Shown: positions 1 to 8,697, counted from the first letter of the stretch. The stretch: 64,000 nucleotides of DNA from an uncultured Oscillospiraceae bacterium (GCA_910586535.1 CAJUHS010000002.1:103790-167789); one strand, 5' to 3'. Numbers and translations are program-made. The notes: generated from the sequence alone by a model not told the origin.

Positions 1-677
1 TTTGAAAAGCTTTCGCTGTATTCCAACGCCCACAGCAGTCCTCCGAAATCATACCACGGGTCGCCGACATCGTTTCCCGAAAAATCAATTATACCGACGT
101 TTCCCGCTTCGTCCACAACACAGTTATTCCAATGAAAATCACCGTGCAGAACCACTTGCGGTCTGTTTTTCATTAAATCAAAATTCTCCAGAATATATTG
201 CTCGGCATATTTACTGCAAGCAAATTCATCAGTCACACGATGATAATACTCTAAAAATGAAGCCGCCTTTTTTTCAATAATCACTTGCCAATCTGTCGAA
301 CTGCTTGGGCAGCATGAATGGAGTTTCTGAAGCTCAATACCGACTTTATTGCCAAGCTGATAATAATTTTTTGAAACGTCTTTCTTGATAATATCCATTA
401 TCGGCGTACCGTTGACCCACGACACAATAGAATAAAATTTGTCGTTCGACGTAGCGAATGCAACGGGTCTATGGGTGTTTATATCCTTATCGACATATGC
501 TTCGAGCCGTTCATACTCCTTTTTCTTTTCGGACAAGTTCTTCTTATCTCCTACTCTCAGCAGAAAGTATTTTCCGTCTTTTTCAAGCTTGTACTTTTCA
601 TCTCCTGAATAGCCCTCTGCTATTTTTTCGATTACTGTGTATGAGTTAATATCTTTAATAAATTCAAGATTTTCCAT
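1..677 (-). CDS. Aminoglycoside phosphotransferase-family kinase (3' end outside window)
   Basis: The frame is open from an ATG at the right end to the window edge, giving about 225 residues without the C-terminus. It carries the family's catalytic motif HGDFHWNN and, about 20 residues later, the metal-binding stretch IIDFSGNDVGDPWYD. That places it in the APH/choline-kinase fold, which phosphorylates hydroxyls of small molecules in the cytoplasm. The N-terminal half has the expected small-lobe pattern. Many members are not resistance enzymes, so the substrate is unknown. It lies 22 bases downstream of the cupin gene and could be co-transcribed with it. Confidence 0.85.
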   Translation of the reverse strand, partial: MENLEFIKDINSYTVIEKIAEGYSGDEKYKLEKDGKYFLLRVGDKKNLSEKKKEYERLEAYVDKDINTHRPVAFATSNDKFYSIVSWVNGTPIMDIIKKDVSKNYYQLGNKVGIELQKLHSCCPSSSTDWQVIIEKKAASFLEYYHRVTDEFACSKYAEQYILENFDLMKNRPQVVLHGDFHWNNCVVDEAGNVGIIDFSGNDVGDPWYDFGGLLWALEYSESFS

Positions 678-699
678 AATATAATGCTCCTTTGCGTTT

Positions 700-1047
700 T
701 TATTTCAAGTATGTTCCTCCTGTATTTTCTTTATTCAAAGTACCCTCTGTCTCTATAAGCAGACATTTCACCAAAGCCTTGCATACAGGACGGTGCTTTG
801 TGCCTTTTGGGATAATTATAAAATCTCCCTCCCGCAAATGCGTTAATCCGTCCTCAAATTCAATGTCAAATTCGCCCTCGATACAGTAAAACATCTCGTC
901 CGAATTTTCGTGAACATGGAAATCAAGAACTCTGTTCTGCGCCTGCAAAACGTTCAGCATATGACTGTTCAGCGTTCCCACTCTTTTGTACCGGAACAAT
1001 TCTCCGACGGAATTTACCTCGTCCTTTAAACTGATTTTATTGACCAA
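700..1047 (-). CDS. Small cupin-domain protein
   Basis: This 115-residue protein is a single cupin barrel. The first cupin motif shows as FHVHENSDEMFYCIEGEFD (two His and a Glu for metal) and the second as GDFIIIPKGTKHRPVC. Such one-domain cupins bind a metal and act as small-molecule enzymes or sensors; the ligand cannot be told from sequence. The gene sits 17 bases after the truncated GNAT gene and 22 bases before the phosphotransferase-like gene on the same strand, suggesting a short accessory transcript. The start is the first ATG of the frame. Confidence 0.85.
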   Translation of the reverse strand: MVNKISLKDEVNSVGELFRYKRVGTLNSHMLNVLQAQNRVLDFHVHENSDEMFYCIEGEFDIEFEDGLTHLREGDFIIIPKGTKHRPVCKALVKCLLIETEGTLNKENTGGTYLK

Positions 1048-1064
1048 AACTGCACCTCCGTTAA

Positions 1065-1310
1065 TTATTCCGCGCGGCAGAAAAGCCGTAACCTCTGCGC
1101 CTCATTTGCCGAAAAACCAAGCTTCTCATAAAACGGAATTTTATCCAGCATAGCGCAAAGCTCCACAAAAATATCCGTACCGCTCACGCCGTTTTCGCGG
1201 ATAAATTTCATAAGCTCATTTATAAGCGTTCTGCCTATGCCCCGCTTCTGATATTCGGGTCGGACAACAACGTCCTTTATGTAGTAGCAAAGTCCCAAAT
1301 CACCATTCAT
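1065..1310 (-). CDS. GNAT acetyltransferase, N-terminally truncated
   Basis: The 81 residues match only the C-terminal part of a GNAT N-acetyltransferase. The acetyl-CoA-binding motif A is intact (VVVRPEYQKRGIGRTLINEL) and is followed by the usual FYEKLGF. Related proteins are about 130-140 residues and have about 50 more residues before the segment GLCYYIKDVVV. Here those are missing: the ATG lies just after an AGG-type ribosome site, and an upstream nine-codon reading frame with its own good ribosome site ends at once. I read this as a gene that lost its front half by deletion. A short folded remnant may still be made, but catalysis is doubtful. Confidence 0.65.
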   Translation of the reverse strand: MNGDLGLCYYIKDVVVRPEYQKRGIGRTLINELMKFIRENGVSGTDIFVELCAMLDKIPFYEKLGFSANEAQRLRLFCRAE

Positions 1311-1319
1311 AAAAATACC

Positions 1320-1349
1320 TCATTCATCAATTTCAATCCTGTTTATCAT
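1320..1349 (-). pseudogene. Nine-codon remnant of the GNAT gene start
   Basis: An AGAGGAG ribosome site stands about 9 bases before an ATG that opens a frame of only nine codons (MINRIEIDE) ending in TGA, eleven bases before the start of the truncated acetyltransferase. The arrangement suggests this was the original start of the acetyltransferase and that the middle was deleted. It is equally possible that this is a chance short frame. Confidence 0.35.
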
Positions 1350-1351
1350 AT

Positions 1352-1426
1352 TTATTGTTTCTCCTCTAAATAATTTTCATACAGACATTGTGCATCTTCA
1401 ATATTAAATTTTTTATTTTCAAACAT
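1352..1426 (-). other. Short 24-codon reading frame, possible gene remnant
   Basis: A frame of 24 codons (MFENKKFNIEDAQCLYENYLEEKQ) has gene-like codons and ends within the ribosome site of the nine-codon remnant. I see no ribosome site of its own and it is preceded in frame by a stop. It may be the tail of a lost gene. The remaining bases up to the GrpB gene are AT-rich and show nothing I recognise. Confidence 0.2.
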
Positions 1427-1506
1427 ATACTCCAGAGTTTAATCTCAAAAAATTTAATTTTTAAACTTATTTTTCAAATAATTCACCTACATCAGAATTT
1501 GAATAT

Positions 1507-2022
1507 TTAAGATAAACCGCACAACGAATACAATTCCTCAACACACGGCGTTTTATATTCAATATATTTGTCCATATTGTCAGGAAAAAGCTTTGCAGCA
1601 TTTTCCTTGACCTTACCGTATTTTTTTACCGCTTCAGGATTATTTTTAAGGAAATCTCTGAATGTGATATGACGCAACAACTCCTTAGAATTTTGAGGAC
1701 ATACGTACAAATGATGTTTCCGTAAGTGCGGCTTATCAGAGTATTTGAAAACTTCTCTTTCTTTTATTTCAAGGTCGCCTACATGAAAATATCCAATAGT
1801 ACTCAACTTGCTTACTATACTGTCAAAGACCGAATAATCACTGATGACAACATCAATATCAATAATCGGCTTTGCAGAAAGTCCCTCAACAGAAGTACTG
1901 CCTACATGTTCAATACATACGATTAAGTCGCCTATTGCATTTACAAGCTCTTGTTTTATTTTCTCAAAATCATTTTTCCATTTAGGGTCATATGGTAAAA
2001 CAATTACATTTTTAGTTCCCAT
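1507..2022 (-). CDS. GrpB family protein (UPF0157)
   Basis: The 171-residue protein shows the hallmarks of the GrpB/UPF0157 family, a nucleotidyltransferase-like fold: VLPYDPKWKNDFEKIKQEL near the N-terminus, IEHVGSTSVEGLSAKPIIDIDVVI around residues 38-61, and the RDFLKNNPEAVKKY-type segment near the C-terminus. The GSTSV...KPIIDID stretch corresponds to the GS-x9-DxD nucleotidyltransferase motif. No firm biochemical role is known. I chose the ATG preceded by AGGGAG at 7 bases rather than an in-frame TTG two codons upstream. Confidence 0.85.
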   Translation of the reverse strand: MGTKNVIVLPYDPKWKNDFEKIKQELVNAIGDLIVCIEHVGSTSVEGLSAKPIIDIDVVISDYSVFDSIVSKLSTIGYFHVGDLEIKEREVFKYSDKPHLRKHHLYVCPQNSKELLRHITFRDFLKNNPEAVKKYGKVKENAAKLFPDNMDKYIEYKTPCVEELYSLCGLS

Positions 2023-2092
2023 TTTCAATCTCCCTATTTCAACAAAATTTTTAAATCTGTTTCAATGCTTTTTTGTTATTTATTTTCCAATC

Positions 2093-2323
2093 CTAAATTT
2101 TCCAAAGCATAAATAAAACGACAAAACAACAAACTGGTATTGCAAAAAATATTTTTTCTCTGTCCTTTGCGGGCAAAAATAAATTTGAATTTTTATTAAC
2201 GATAAGGATCATAAAATAAATACAAATCAAACCAAGAACCTTTTCAAATATATCAAGAACCCGCAACGATTCGGTCATATTCATTATCGGATTTGTCTGC
2301 AATTTGAACAATAGCATAACCAT
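2093..2323 (-). CDS. Small two-helix membrane protein, unknown
   Basis: This frame encodes 76 residues with two hydrophobic stretches (about residues 29-42 and 60-75) separated by a basic loop, consistent with a small inner-membrane protein. I recognise no family. It follows the CPBP protease gene by 13 bases on the same strand, which supports it being a real partner or passenger, but the start lacks a clear Shine-Dalgarno sequence. It could be a spurious frame in AT-rich DNA. Confidence 0.45.
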   Translation of the reverse strand: MVMLLFKLQTNPIMNMTESLRVLDIFEKVLGLICIYFMILIVNKNSNLFLPAKDREKIFFAIPVCCFVVLFMLWKI

Positions 2324-2336
2324 ATGTAATAATACT

Positions 2337-3065
2337 TTAATTTAATATTGCAACAACAAATCCAATTACAGAAAACAAATTGCAAAAGCAATGAAAAAAA
2401 ATACTTATATACAAATTCTTTTCCTTATATGACATATATGCAGCAGGCGCAAAAGCTAAAATACGAAACACATTATTGAAAGGAAGCCAAAAATGATACA
2501 GCGAAAATAATATCACTATAAATATTGGAGTAAACAAATTTTGTTTTTTATAATGAGATGTTAAATACCCTCTGAAAAACAATTCTTCCGTTATAGGTCC
2601 GATCAACACATTAAAAATACCGTAGTATATACAAGTTAAAATCAATACCGGCTTTGAAAAAGTTTTTAAGTATTCATAATTTGTCCAGTCAAATCCTATA
2701 GGTAAATTATCCAACAATGACGCTCTTAACGAAGAAAAAATCTGATTTTCCGCAGGCGCAATAAACGCTGAGAGCAAACCTGCAATTCCAAAGCATACAA
2801 AAGCAATTAATAACGCTTTCCAAAGCGGAAATTTATCCTGTCCTGTAAATGCGCTTTTCAGCGAGTATGCGCCGTATTCCTTCTTGCTTGCGGATAAAAT
2901 CATTCCCAATTCTATCGGAACTAAAATGACGGTACCCAATATACAGAATAATAATATGTACGGTATTTTGCAAAAGTGACCCCAAAATAAATATGCCAAA
3001 GATAAGGCAGACGCCGGTATAAAAATCCTCAATATAAGTCCTTTACAGTCCATTTTATTTATCAT
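2337..3065 (-). CDS. CPBP family intramembrane metalloprotease
   Basis: This is a 242-residue polytopic membrane protein with about seven hydrophobic segments. The glutamic-type intramembrane protease motif EExxxR is present as ITEELFFRGYL (Glu160, Glu161, Arg165), with the second-motif histidine in SLYHFW (His191) and the third in FFHCFCN (His225, Asn229). Family members cleave peptides or prenylated substrates within the membrane and are often tied to peptide processing or immunity. It starts 9 bases after hisH, so it is probably transcribed from the his operon, an unrelated partner. An ATG preceded by GAGGGTG was taken as the start. Confidence 0.85.
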   Translation of the reverse strand: MINKMDCKGLILRIFIPASALSLAYLFWGHFCKIPYILLFCILGTVILVPIELGMILSASKKEYGAYSLKSAFTGQDKFPLWKALLIAFVCFGIAGLLSAFIAPAENQIFSSLRASLLDNLPIGFDWTNYEYLKTFSKPVLILTCIYYGIFNVLIGPITEELFFRGYLTSHYKKQNLFTPIFIVILFSLYHFWLPFNNVFRILAFAPAAYMSYKEKNLYISIFFHCFCNLFSVIGFVVAILN

Positions 3066-3074
3066 ATATCACCC

Positions 3075-3683
3075 TCATTTTCCCGTCATTTTCACAAAAT
3101 TTTTCAGCATTTTAAGACCTGTTTCACCGCTTTTTTCGGGGTGGAACTGCGCTCCGAAAACGGTTTTGCCGTCCGAAACAACAGCGGGAACTTTTCCTCC
3201 GTACTCGCAGTAAGCATACAAATTTTCGTCATTACAAAATGCCTCGTAGGAATGTACAAAATAAACGTACTCATTATCGGAAAGCCCCTCAAAAAGGGGA
3301 CATTCATGCTGCACCTCAAGCTTGTTCCAACCCATATGAGGGATAATAAGTCCCTCGTCGGGAATTTTGTCAACATAACCGCCGATAAGCCCCAGACCTG
3401 CACATTCCTCAAACTCAAAGCTTTTTTCAAAAAGAAGCTGCATACCCAGACATATGCCAAGGAACGGTTTCTTTTTAGCCTCGTCCTTGATAATGTCCAC
3501 AAGACCGCTTTCATTCAGCATTTTCATTGCCCATGGAAAAGCCCCAACGCCGGGAAGAATGATACCGTAAGAATTTTTTATTTCCTCTTCGGACTTCGTA
3601 AGCTTGTTTTCACAGCCAAGAAAATCCAGCGCATTTTTTACGCTGAAAATATTCCCCGCGCCGTAATCAATTACCGCTATCAT
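3075..3683 (-). CDS. hisH: Imidazole glycerol phosphate synthase, glutaminase subunit HisH
   Basis: HisH hydrolyses glutamine and passes ammonia to HisF, which forms imidazole glycerol phosphate and AICAR in histidine synthesis. The protein (202 residues, usual for HisH) opens with IAVIDYGAGNIFSV and has the nucleophile elbow GICLGMQLLF (Cys), and the His-Glu pair in GAQFHPEKSG. The ATG overlaps the hisB stop as TGATG, so translation is probably coupled; an in-frame TTG one codon upstream is less likely. The partner hisF is not in this window. Confidence 0.96.
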   Translation of the reverse strand: MIAVIDYGAGNIFSVKNALDFLGCENKLTKSEEEIKNSYGIILPGVGAFPWAMKMLNESGLVDIIKDEAKKKPFLGICLGMQLLFEKSFEFEECAGLGLIGGYVDKIPDEGLIIPHMGWNKLEVQHECPLFEGLSDNEYVYFVHSYEAFCNDENLYAYCEYGGKVPAVVSDGKTVFGAQFHPEKSGETGLKMLKNFVKMTGK

Positions 3684-4258
3684 CAAAGCACTCCCTTTGT
3701 TGAAAGAATTTCGTTACCCGACGCCGTTTTTGCAGTCTTCAGCGCGTGCGCCGCAGCTTTGAAAAGAGCCTCTGCAATATGATGGTCGTTTTTGCCGTAC
3801 TCGCATTTCAGATGCAGAGTAACACCCGCGTTAAACGCAAATGCGCGGAAAAATTCCTCCGCAAGACAAGTGTCAAATTCCCCTACCTTATCGTCGGAAA
3901 ATTCCGCGTTGAAAACGAGAAAAGGTCTGCCGCTTATGTCTACGCTTGCAAAGCCCAGAGCCTCGTCCATAGGAATGAACGCCGTTCCGTAGCGCGCAAT
4001 TCCCTTCATATCGCCTATTGCTTCTCTAAATGCCTTGCCTAGAACTATGCCAACATCCTCAACGGTGTGGTGCCCGTCCACATTTAAATCGCCCACCGCT
4101 TTTACGGTAAGACCCATTCCGCCGTGTACCGCAAATGCCGTAAGCATATGATCGAAAAATCCTATTCCCGTGGAAATATCAGAGTTCACACCGTCAAGGT
4201 CAAGTTTTACAAAAATGTCGGTTTCCTTTGTTTTTCTTGCAATTTCAGCAATTCTCAC
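3683..4258 (-). CDS. hisB: Imidazoleglycerol-phosphate dehydratase HisB
   Basis: This enzyme dehydrates imidazole glycerol phosphate to imidazole acetol phosphate. The 191-residue length is that of the monofunctional dehydratase with no phosphatase domain. The two manganese-binding histidine clusters are present as FFDHMLTAFAVHGG...DGHHTVEDVGI in the first repeat and FRAFAFNAGVTLHL...KNDHHIAEALFK in the second. Its start overlaps the hisC stop by four bases (ATGA), and hisH follows directly. Histidinol-phosphate phosphatase must be encoded elsewhere. Confidence 0.97.
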   Translation of the reverse strand: MRIAEIARKTKETDIFVKLDLDGVNSDISTGIGFFDHMLTAFAVHGGMGLTVKAVGDLNVDGHHTVEDVGIVLGKAFREAIGDMKGIARYGTAFIPMDEALGFASVDISGRPFLVFNAEFSDDKVGEFDTCLAEEFFRAFAFNAGVTLHLKCEYGKNDHHIAEALFKAAAHALKTAKTASGNEILSTKGVL

Positions 4259-5328
4259 ATCTGATCCTCCCTTTCAATGTCTCCGAGAATTTCGTCCAAA
4301 GCTTTTACAACAGAAGTATTTTCTTCGGGACTTCCCGCCGTAATGCGGATATAGCTTCCCATATATCTAATAGATATGGATTTTTCAAGAAGCCGTTTAT
4401 ATATTTCCTGCGACAGCGATGTTTTGATAAAAACAAAATTTGTTACCGAATCGTACACCTTTTCAAGCTTTACATACTTTTTTGAAAGCGCAAGAAACTG
4501 TTCCTGCAAAAACTTTCTGCTCTCAACAATTTCTGTGCAAAGCCTGTCAAGAGTATCCTTTTCATCAAGCACAGCTTTACAGATTATCTGCGAGATAGTA
4601 TCCGTATTATAAGGAGATTTAACGCTCCTGAGAGCTGTCGTAATTGTTTCTCCCGCGACTGCAAATCCCATTCTTATTCCCGCAAGACCCATTGCCTTAG
4701 AGCAAGTTTTCAGAATAATAAGATTATCGTAATTGCCTATCTCGTCCAAAACGCTCTGATCCCAGAAATCCATATACGCCTCGTCAACTATCACAAGACA
4801 AAACACGTTTTTCACAAGCTTGATTATGTCCTGCTTAGTAACGCCGAGAGACGTAGGGTTGCATGGATTGGAAAAAATAACTGCCTTAATCTTGTTATTA
4901 TTGCAGTAGGAGATCACCTTAGGTATGCTTATCTGCAATGAGGCTTCCTTAGGCAAGGACTCAACATTCAGTTCATACAGGCTGCCGTAAAAAGCGTACA
5001 TTGAAAAATCGGGAGACAGCGTTAGGATTTTGTCTCCCTTTTCAAGAAAACAGCTTGTGATAATGCTTATAAGCTCGTCAGAGCCGTTTGCCGCCGTAAC
5101 AAATTTTTCTGGTACTCCGTAAAAATCCGCAAACGCCTTTACAGCAGGTGTAGCCAGAGGGTCGGGGTAACGGTTCATATCCACCTTTTTTATTTCCTCG
5201 GCAATTTTATCGCCCAGCGTTTCGTTGATGTTGAAGTAGGACTCGTTCGCGTCCAGCCTTATTTTATAGTGTCCCTCAACCGGGTCATAGGGTTCTATCT
5301 TTTTAAGCTTTGAATTTAATTCGTACAT
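4255..5328 (-). CDS. hisC: Histidinol-phosphate aminotransferase HisC
   Basis: This PLP-dependent fold-type I aminotransferase makes L-histidinol phosphate from imidazole acetol phosphate and glutamate. The 357-residue protein shows RLDANESYF near the N-terminus, NPCNPTS for phosphate/substrate contact, the PLP-ring Asp/Tyr in IVDEAYMDF, the Schiff-base lysine in LKTCSKAMGLAG, and RMGFAV. An AAAGGA ribosome site precedes the ATG. It is the only his gene here separated from its upstream neighbour by more than a few bases (142-base gap after hisD). Confidence 0.95.
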   Translation of the reverse strand: MYELNSKLKKIEPYDPVEGHYKIRLDANESYFNINETLGDKIAEEIKKVDMNRYPDPLATPAVKAFADFYGVPEKFVTAANGSDELISIITSCFLEKGDKILTLSPDFSMYAFYGSLYELNVESLPKEASLQISIPKVISYCNNNKIKAVIFSNPCNPTSLGVTKQDIIKLVKNVFCLVIVDEAYMDFWDQSVLDEIGNYDNLIILKTCSKAMGLAGIRMGFAVAGETITTALRSVKSPYNTDTISQIICKAVLDEKDTLDRLCTEIVESRKFLQEQFLALSKKYVKLEKVYDSVTNFVFIKTSLSQEIYKRLLEKSISIRYMGSYIRITAGSPEENTSVVKALDEILGDIEREDQM

Positions 5329-5470
5329 TTTTATTTCCTTTCCTAACAGAATTCAAGAAATCAAGAAGCAAGAGGCAAAAATTAATAATAATCTTACATT
5401 TCCCAAAAGCCAAATTCCTTTGATTATTAATTGCTGGCGGGAAAACCCGCTCATGCAATAAGGTAGTCAA
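5329..5470 (-). other. Gap in the his operon with two stem-loops
   Basis: The other his genes overlap or nearly touch, but this gap holds 142 bases. It contains an 8-base inverted pair TAATAATC / GATTATTA (5386-5393 with 5422-5429) and a short GC hairpin GCGGG-AAAA-CCCGC (5437-5450) just after the hisD stop. No run of T follows the hairpin on the operon strand, so it is not a good terminator. It may be an mRNA-processing or stability element, or a small inserted repeat. Confidence 0.5.
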
Positions 5471-6757
5471 TTATTTGAACCGAACCTTTATTGCATTAGC
5501 GTGAGCAGTAAGCCCCTCTTTTTCCGCGATGCAGACAATATCGTCCCGCGCGTCAAGCAAAGCCTGCTCGGTATAGTAAATAAAGCTGGAACGCTTTGTA
5601 AAGCTGTTCACCGAAAGGGGCGAGAAGAACCGCGCCGTACCGCTTGTGGGCAGGACGTGGTTGGGACCCGCAAAATAGTCCCCCAAAGGCTCGGGAGCGT
5701 ACTTGCCCAAAAATACCGAACCCGCGTTGTCTATCATACCGATATACTGCATGGGATTTTCCACCTGCAATTCAAGATGTTCGGGAGCAAGCTCATTGGC
5801 AAGCTCTATAGCGCATTCAAGACAGTCCGCAACAATTACCGCACCGTAATCCGACAGGGACTTTTCAATTATCTCACATCTTGAAAGCTCCTTGACCTGC
5901 CTGTCAAGCTCGGCAATAGTCTCATCGGCGATTTTCTCGCTTGTGGTAATGAGAATTGCCGAAGCAAGCTTGTCATGCTCTGCCTGGGACATAAGGTCTG
6001 CCGCAAGATATTTCGGTTCTGCCGTCTCGTCCGCAACTACCAAAATTTCGCTTGGCCCCGCTATCATGTCAATGTCTACCTTGCCGTACAGAAGTTTCTT
6101 AGCTGTTGCTACAAAAATATTTCCGGGACCCACAATCTTGTCCACCTTTGGAATGGTCTCCGTACCGTAGGCAAGAGCCGCCACAGCCTGCGCGCCTCCT
6201 GCAAGAAATACTCTGTCAACGCCGCATACCGAAGCTGCAACAAGTATATCCTTGTTGGGCGTACCGTCTTTCAGCGGAGGTGTCACCATTATTATTTCCT
6301 TTACTCCAGCTATTTTTGCAGGAATCGCATTCATCAGTACCGACGATGGATAAGCTGCCGTTCCTCCGGGGACATAAAGTCCAACCCTCTCCAGACCTCT
6401 TACTCTCTGACCGAGAATAACACCGTTGTCGTGAGGATCGATAAAGCCCTGCTCCTTTTGCCTGTGGTGGAATGCCGCAATATTTTCCATTGCGTCAAGC
6501 AGCGCATTTACAAAATCCTCGTCCGCTTCCTCAAGAGCATCGTGAATAACGTCCAGCGGCACCTCATAATATTCTGGCAACTTTCCGTCAAATTTTTCGG
6601 TATACTCCTTAACAGCCTTGTCGCCGTTCTCTTTTACATTTTCGATTATTTCAGAAACTATCTCCGTCACCTTTTTGTCTGTTTCGCCGTTGCGCTTTTC
6701 AATTTCTTTGAGGAACTCTATCTCACTTTTACCGTCGGCAATGATCTTCCTTATCAT
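5471..6757 (-). CDS. hisD: Histidinol dehydrogenase HisD
   Basis: HisD performs the last two oxidations, histidinol to histidinal to histidine, with NAD and zinc. The 428-residue protein has the [12 protein letters not shown] nucleotide-site segment, [26 protein letters not shown], the QAEHD zinc/catalytic stretch (Gln, His), APEHLEL (Glu/His base) and GPNHVLPT. The length is typical. It lies 16 bases after hisG. Confidence 0.97.
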   Translation of the reverse strand: MIRKIIADGKSEIEFLKEIEKRNGETDKKVTEIVSEIIENVKENGDKAVKEYTEKFDGKLPEYYEVPLDVIHDALEEADEDFVNALLDAMENIAAFHHRQKEQGFIDPHDNGVILGQRVRGLERVGLYVPGGTAAYPSSVLMNAIPAKIAGVKEIIMVTPPLKDGTPNKDILVAASVCGVDRVFLAGGAQAVAALAYGTETIPKVDKIVGPGNIFVATAKKLLYGKVDIDMIAGPSEILVVADETAEPKYLAADLMSQAEHDKLASAILITTSEKIADETIAELDRQVKELSRCEIIEKSLSDYGAVIVADCLECAIELANELAPEHLELQVENPMQYIGMIDNAGSVFLGKYAPEPLGDYFAGPNHVLPTSGTARFFSPLSVNSFTKRSSFIYYTEQALLDARDDIVCIAEKEGLTAHANAIKVRFK

Positions 6758-6773
6758 ATTTCAGAACGTCCTT

Positions 6774-7409
6774 TCACAAATTTTCTTCAATTAGTTTAAT
6801 AAGGGACTCTATTTCACGCTGTCTCAGCTTCAGACTTACCGTATTTACAATAAGCCTTGCGGAAATCGGAGCAATGGTCTCAAACACCTCAAGACCGTTT
6901 TCTTTTAATGTAGTACCTGTCTCCACAATATCAACAATAGCGTCAGATAAATTTAAAAGCGGTGCAAGCTCTACGCTGCCCTCAATTTTTACAATATCAA
7001 CGTCCATTCCCTTTTTCTCAAAAAAAGTGCGGGACACGTTGGGGTACTTTGTAGCAATAGTCTTTACGCCGTAGCCCTGATAAAAATCAACGCCCTTTTT
7101 ACCTGCAAGAGCAAATTTGCACCTGCCGAAACCCAAGTCCGCAAGCTCAAAAAACTTGCCGCTCATTTCCATAATAGTGTCCTTGCCCACAACGCCCATA
7201 TCGCAAACGCCGTGCTCAACATAAGTAATAACGTCCGCAGCCTTTGCAAGAACCACTTCTATCGTGTCTCCCACAGGAAGTATAAGCTTTCTTCCCTTAT
7301 CGCGAACAGCAGAGCAGTCATATCCTATCTTTTCAAGAAGTCCAACTGTATCCTTTTCAAGTCTGCCCTTTGTAAGAGCTATCCTCAACGGTCTTTTCTC
7401 ATTATCCAT
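6774..7409 (-). CDS. hisG: ATP phosphoribosyltransferase, short form HisG
   Basis: HisG couples ATP with PRPP as the first committed step of histidine synthesis. At 211 residues it lacks the C-terminal ACT-like regulatory domain of long HisG and therefore needs HisZ, which is encoded just upstream. Motifs include LRIALTKGRLEKDT at the N-terminus, the YVEHGVCDMGVVGKD segment, and the PRPP-binding VDIVETGTTLKENGL. The start overlaps the end of hisZ by 8 bases and follows GGGGAGG. Confidence 0.96.
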   Translation of the reverse strand: MDNEKRPLRIALTKGRLEKDTVGLLEKIGYDCSAVRDKGRKLILPVGDTIEVVLAKAADVITYVEHGVCDMGVVGKDTIMEMSGKFFELADLGFGRCKFALAGKKGVDFYQGYGVKTIATKYPNVSRTFFEKKGMDVDIVKIEGSVELAPLLNLSDAIVDIVETGTTLKENGLEVFETIAPISARLIVNTVSLKLRQREIESLIKLIEENL

Positions 7410-8619
7410 TTTGTCCGCCCTCCCCGATTATATTTTCTGTTAAAATTTCTTTACCAACACATACAGCTTTTGCTATTCCCTTTTCGGCAGCGTACTCTTT
7501 AGTCCTGCCGTAAGAATCGAAAACAGAATTTTCCACAATAAGACCATTTCCGCGAAGACCGTTCGCATACTTTATAGCCTCCATTACAAAGCTGTCAGCG
7601 CCGTAAACTATAACGTCGGGTACCGGTGCGGAGTAGGTATGGGACTGCTTCATTACCTTTGCCGCGGCGTCCACATTTACCGCAAAGCCGGTCGCCGGAA
7701 CATCATATCCAAATTCAGCCAGAAGCTTATTGTAACGTCCTCCCGAAAGTACTGCGTCTCCGTACCCCTGCAAATAGCCTTTCATAACAACTCCTGTATA
7801 GTAATCAAGCTTATTTACGATACCCAGATCAATAGTTATCTTTCCGCCGTAGCCCATCTCTATAAGACTGTTGTACAAGACCCTGAGCTCTGAAATAACT
7901 CCTCTTATTTTTTCATCGTCGTAAAGCTCCGCTGCTTTGTCAAAGACCTCCTCACCGCCGAAAAGCCTTGGAAGCTGTTTCAGAGCGTTTGTAATTTCGT
8001 TGTCTCCGATACTGTCAAGCAGGTCGTTCAGCGCGGGGTAATTCTTTACTTCAATGAGACTGCGTATTTCTTCCTTTGCGGCAGTGTCTGCGTCAAGCTT
8101 ATTTACAAGCTCACGGAAGAATCCGATATCCCCAAGCTCAAAGCGGAAATCCTCGTTTTCAAAGGAAGCCAGCACCTCTATCGCGCTCGAAATAACTTCA
8201 AGGTCGGCTCTTTTTGAATCCGAACCGATAAGCTCTATTCCCATCTGATGTATCTCATCGCTTCTGCCTCGCATTACAGGTTTGTTGCGGTACACATTCT
8301 GACGGTAATAAAGCCTTAGCGGAAGTCTTGCGTCCCTGAGCCTTGTAGCTGCAACACGCGCAATAGGCATTGTCGAGTCGGGACGAACCACCAGCAGCCG
8401 TCCCTTATTGTCAGAAAGCTTGTACATACTTTCCTGTGGAAAATACCGTGAATTAAGATTAAATACATCAAAAAATTCAAGCCCTGGGGTAACTATCTCA
8501 CAATAGCCCTTTGATTTGAAAATTCCCGAAAGCTTTTCTTCCAAACTGCGGCGCATTGCACAGTCCTCAAAAAGCAGATCGCTCGTCCCCTCCGGAGTGA
8601 TAAGATCGTATCTGTTCAT
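7402..8619 (-). CDS. hisZ: ATP phosphoribosyltransferase regulatory subunit HisZ
   Basis: HisZ is a catalytically inactive paralogue of histidyl-tRNA synthetase that activates short HisG and carries histidine feedback. The 405-residue protein begins with TPEGTSDLLFEDC and has class II motif 2-like VVRPDSTMPIARVAATRL and LYYRQNVYRNKP, but lacks the C-terminal anticodon-binding domain of true HisRS. Being next to short hisG and first in the his operon decides for HisZ over HisS. A strong AAAGGAG site and a consensus promoter lie upstream. Confidence 0.95.
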   Translation of the reverse strand: MNRYDLITPEGTSDLLFEDCAMRRSLEEKLSGIFKSKGYCEIVTPGLEFFDVFNLNSRYFPQESMYKLSDNKGRLLVVRPDSTMPIARVAATRLRDARLPLRLYYRQNVYRNKPVMRGRSDEIHQMGIELIGSDSKRADLEVISSAIEVLASFENEDFRFELGDIGFFRELVNKLDADTAAKEEIRSLIEVKNYPALNDLLDSIGDNEITNALKQLPRLFGGEEVFDKAAELYDDEKIRGVISELRVLYNSLIEMGYGGKITIDLGIVNKLDYYTGVVMKGYLQGYGDAVLSGGRYNKLLAEFGYDVPATGFAVNVDAAAKVMKQSHTYSAPVPDVIVYGADSFVMEAIKYANGLRGNGLIVENSVFDSYGRTKEYAAEKGIAKAVCVGKEILTENIIGEGGQNG

Positions 8620-8668
8620 TCGTTATCTCCTTTATCTTTGTAAAGTGGTAATTTAGTGCTTTGATATC

Positions 8669-8697
8669 ATAATATCATATTATCTTGCAGCTGTCAA
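8669..8697 (-). promoter_or_regulatory. Sigma-A promoter of the his operon
   Basis: TTGACA (8692-8697) and TATTAT (8669-8674) on the - strand are exactly 17 bases apart, about 50 bases before hisZ. A small dyad, GATAT-CATA-ATATC, lies over and just past the -10 box and may be an operator. No T-box or histidine leader peptide fits in the short leader. Confidence 0.8.

Noticed and set aside
5975-6799. Long + strand reading frame (274 codons) across hisD
   Set aside because: It is antisense to an intact hisD with all motifs; the translation is rich in Cys, Arg and Tyr with no recognisable pattern.
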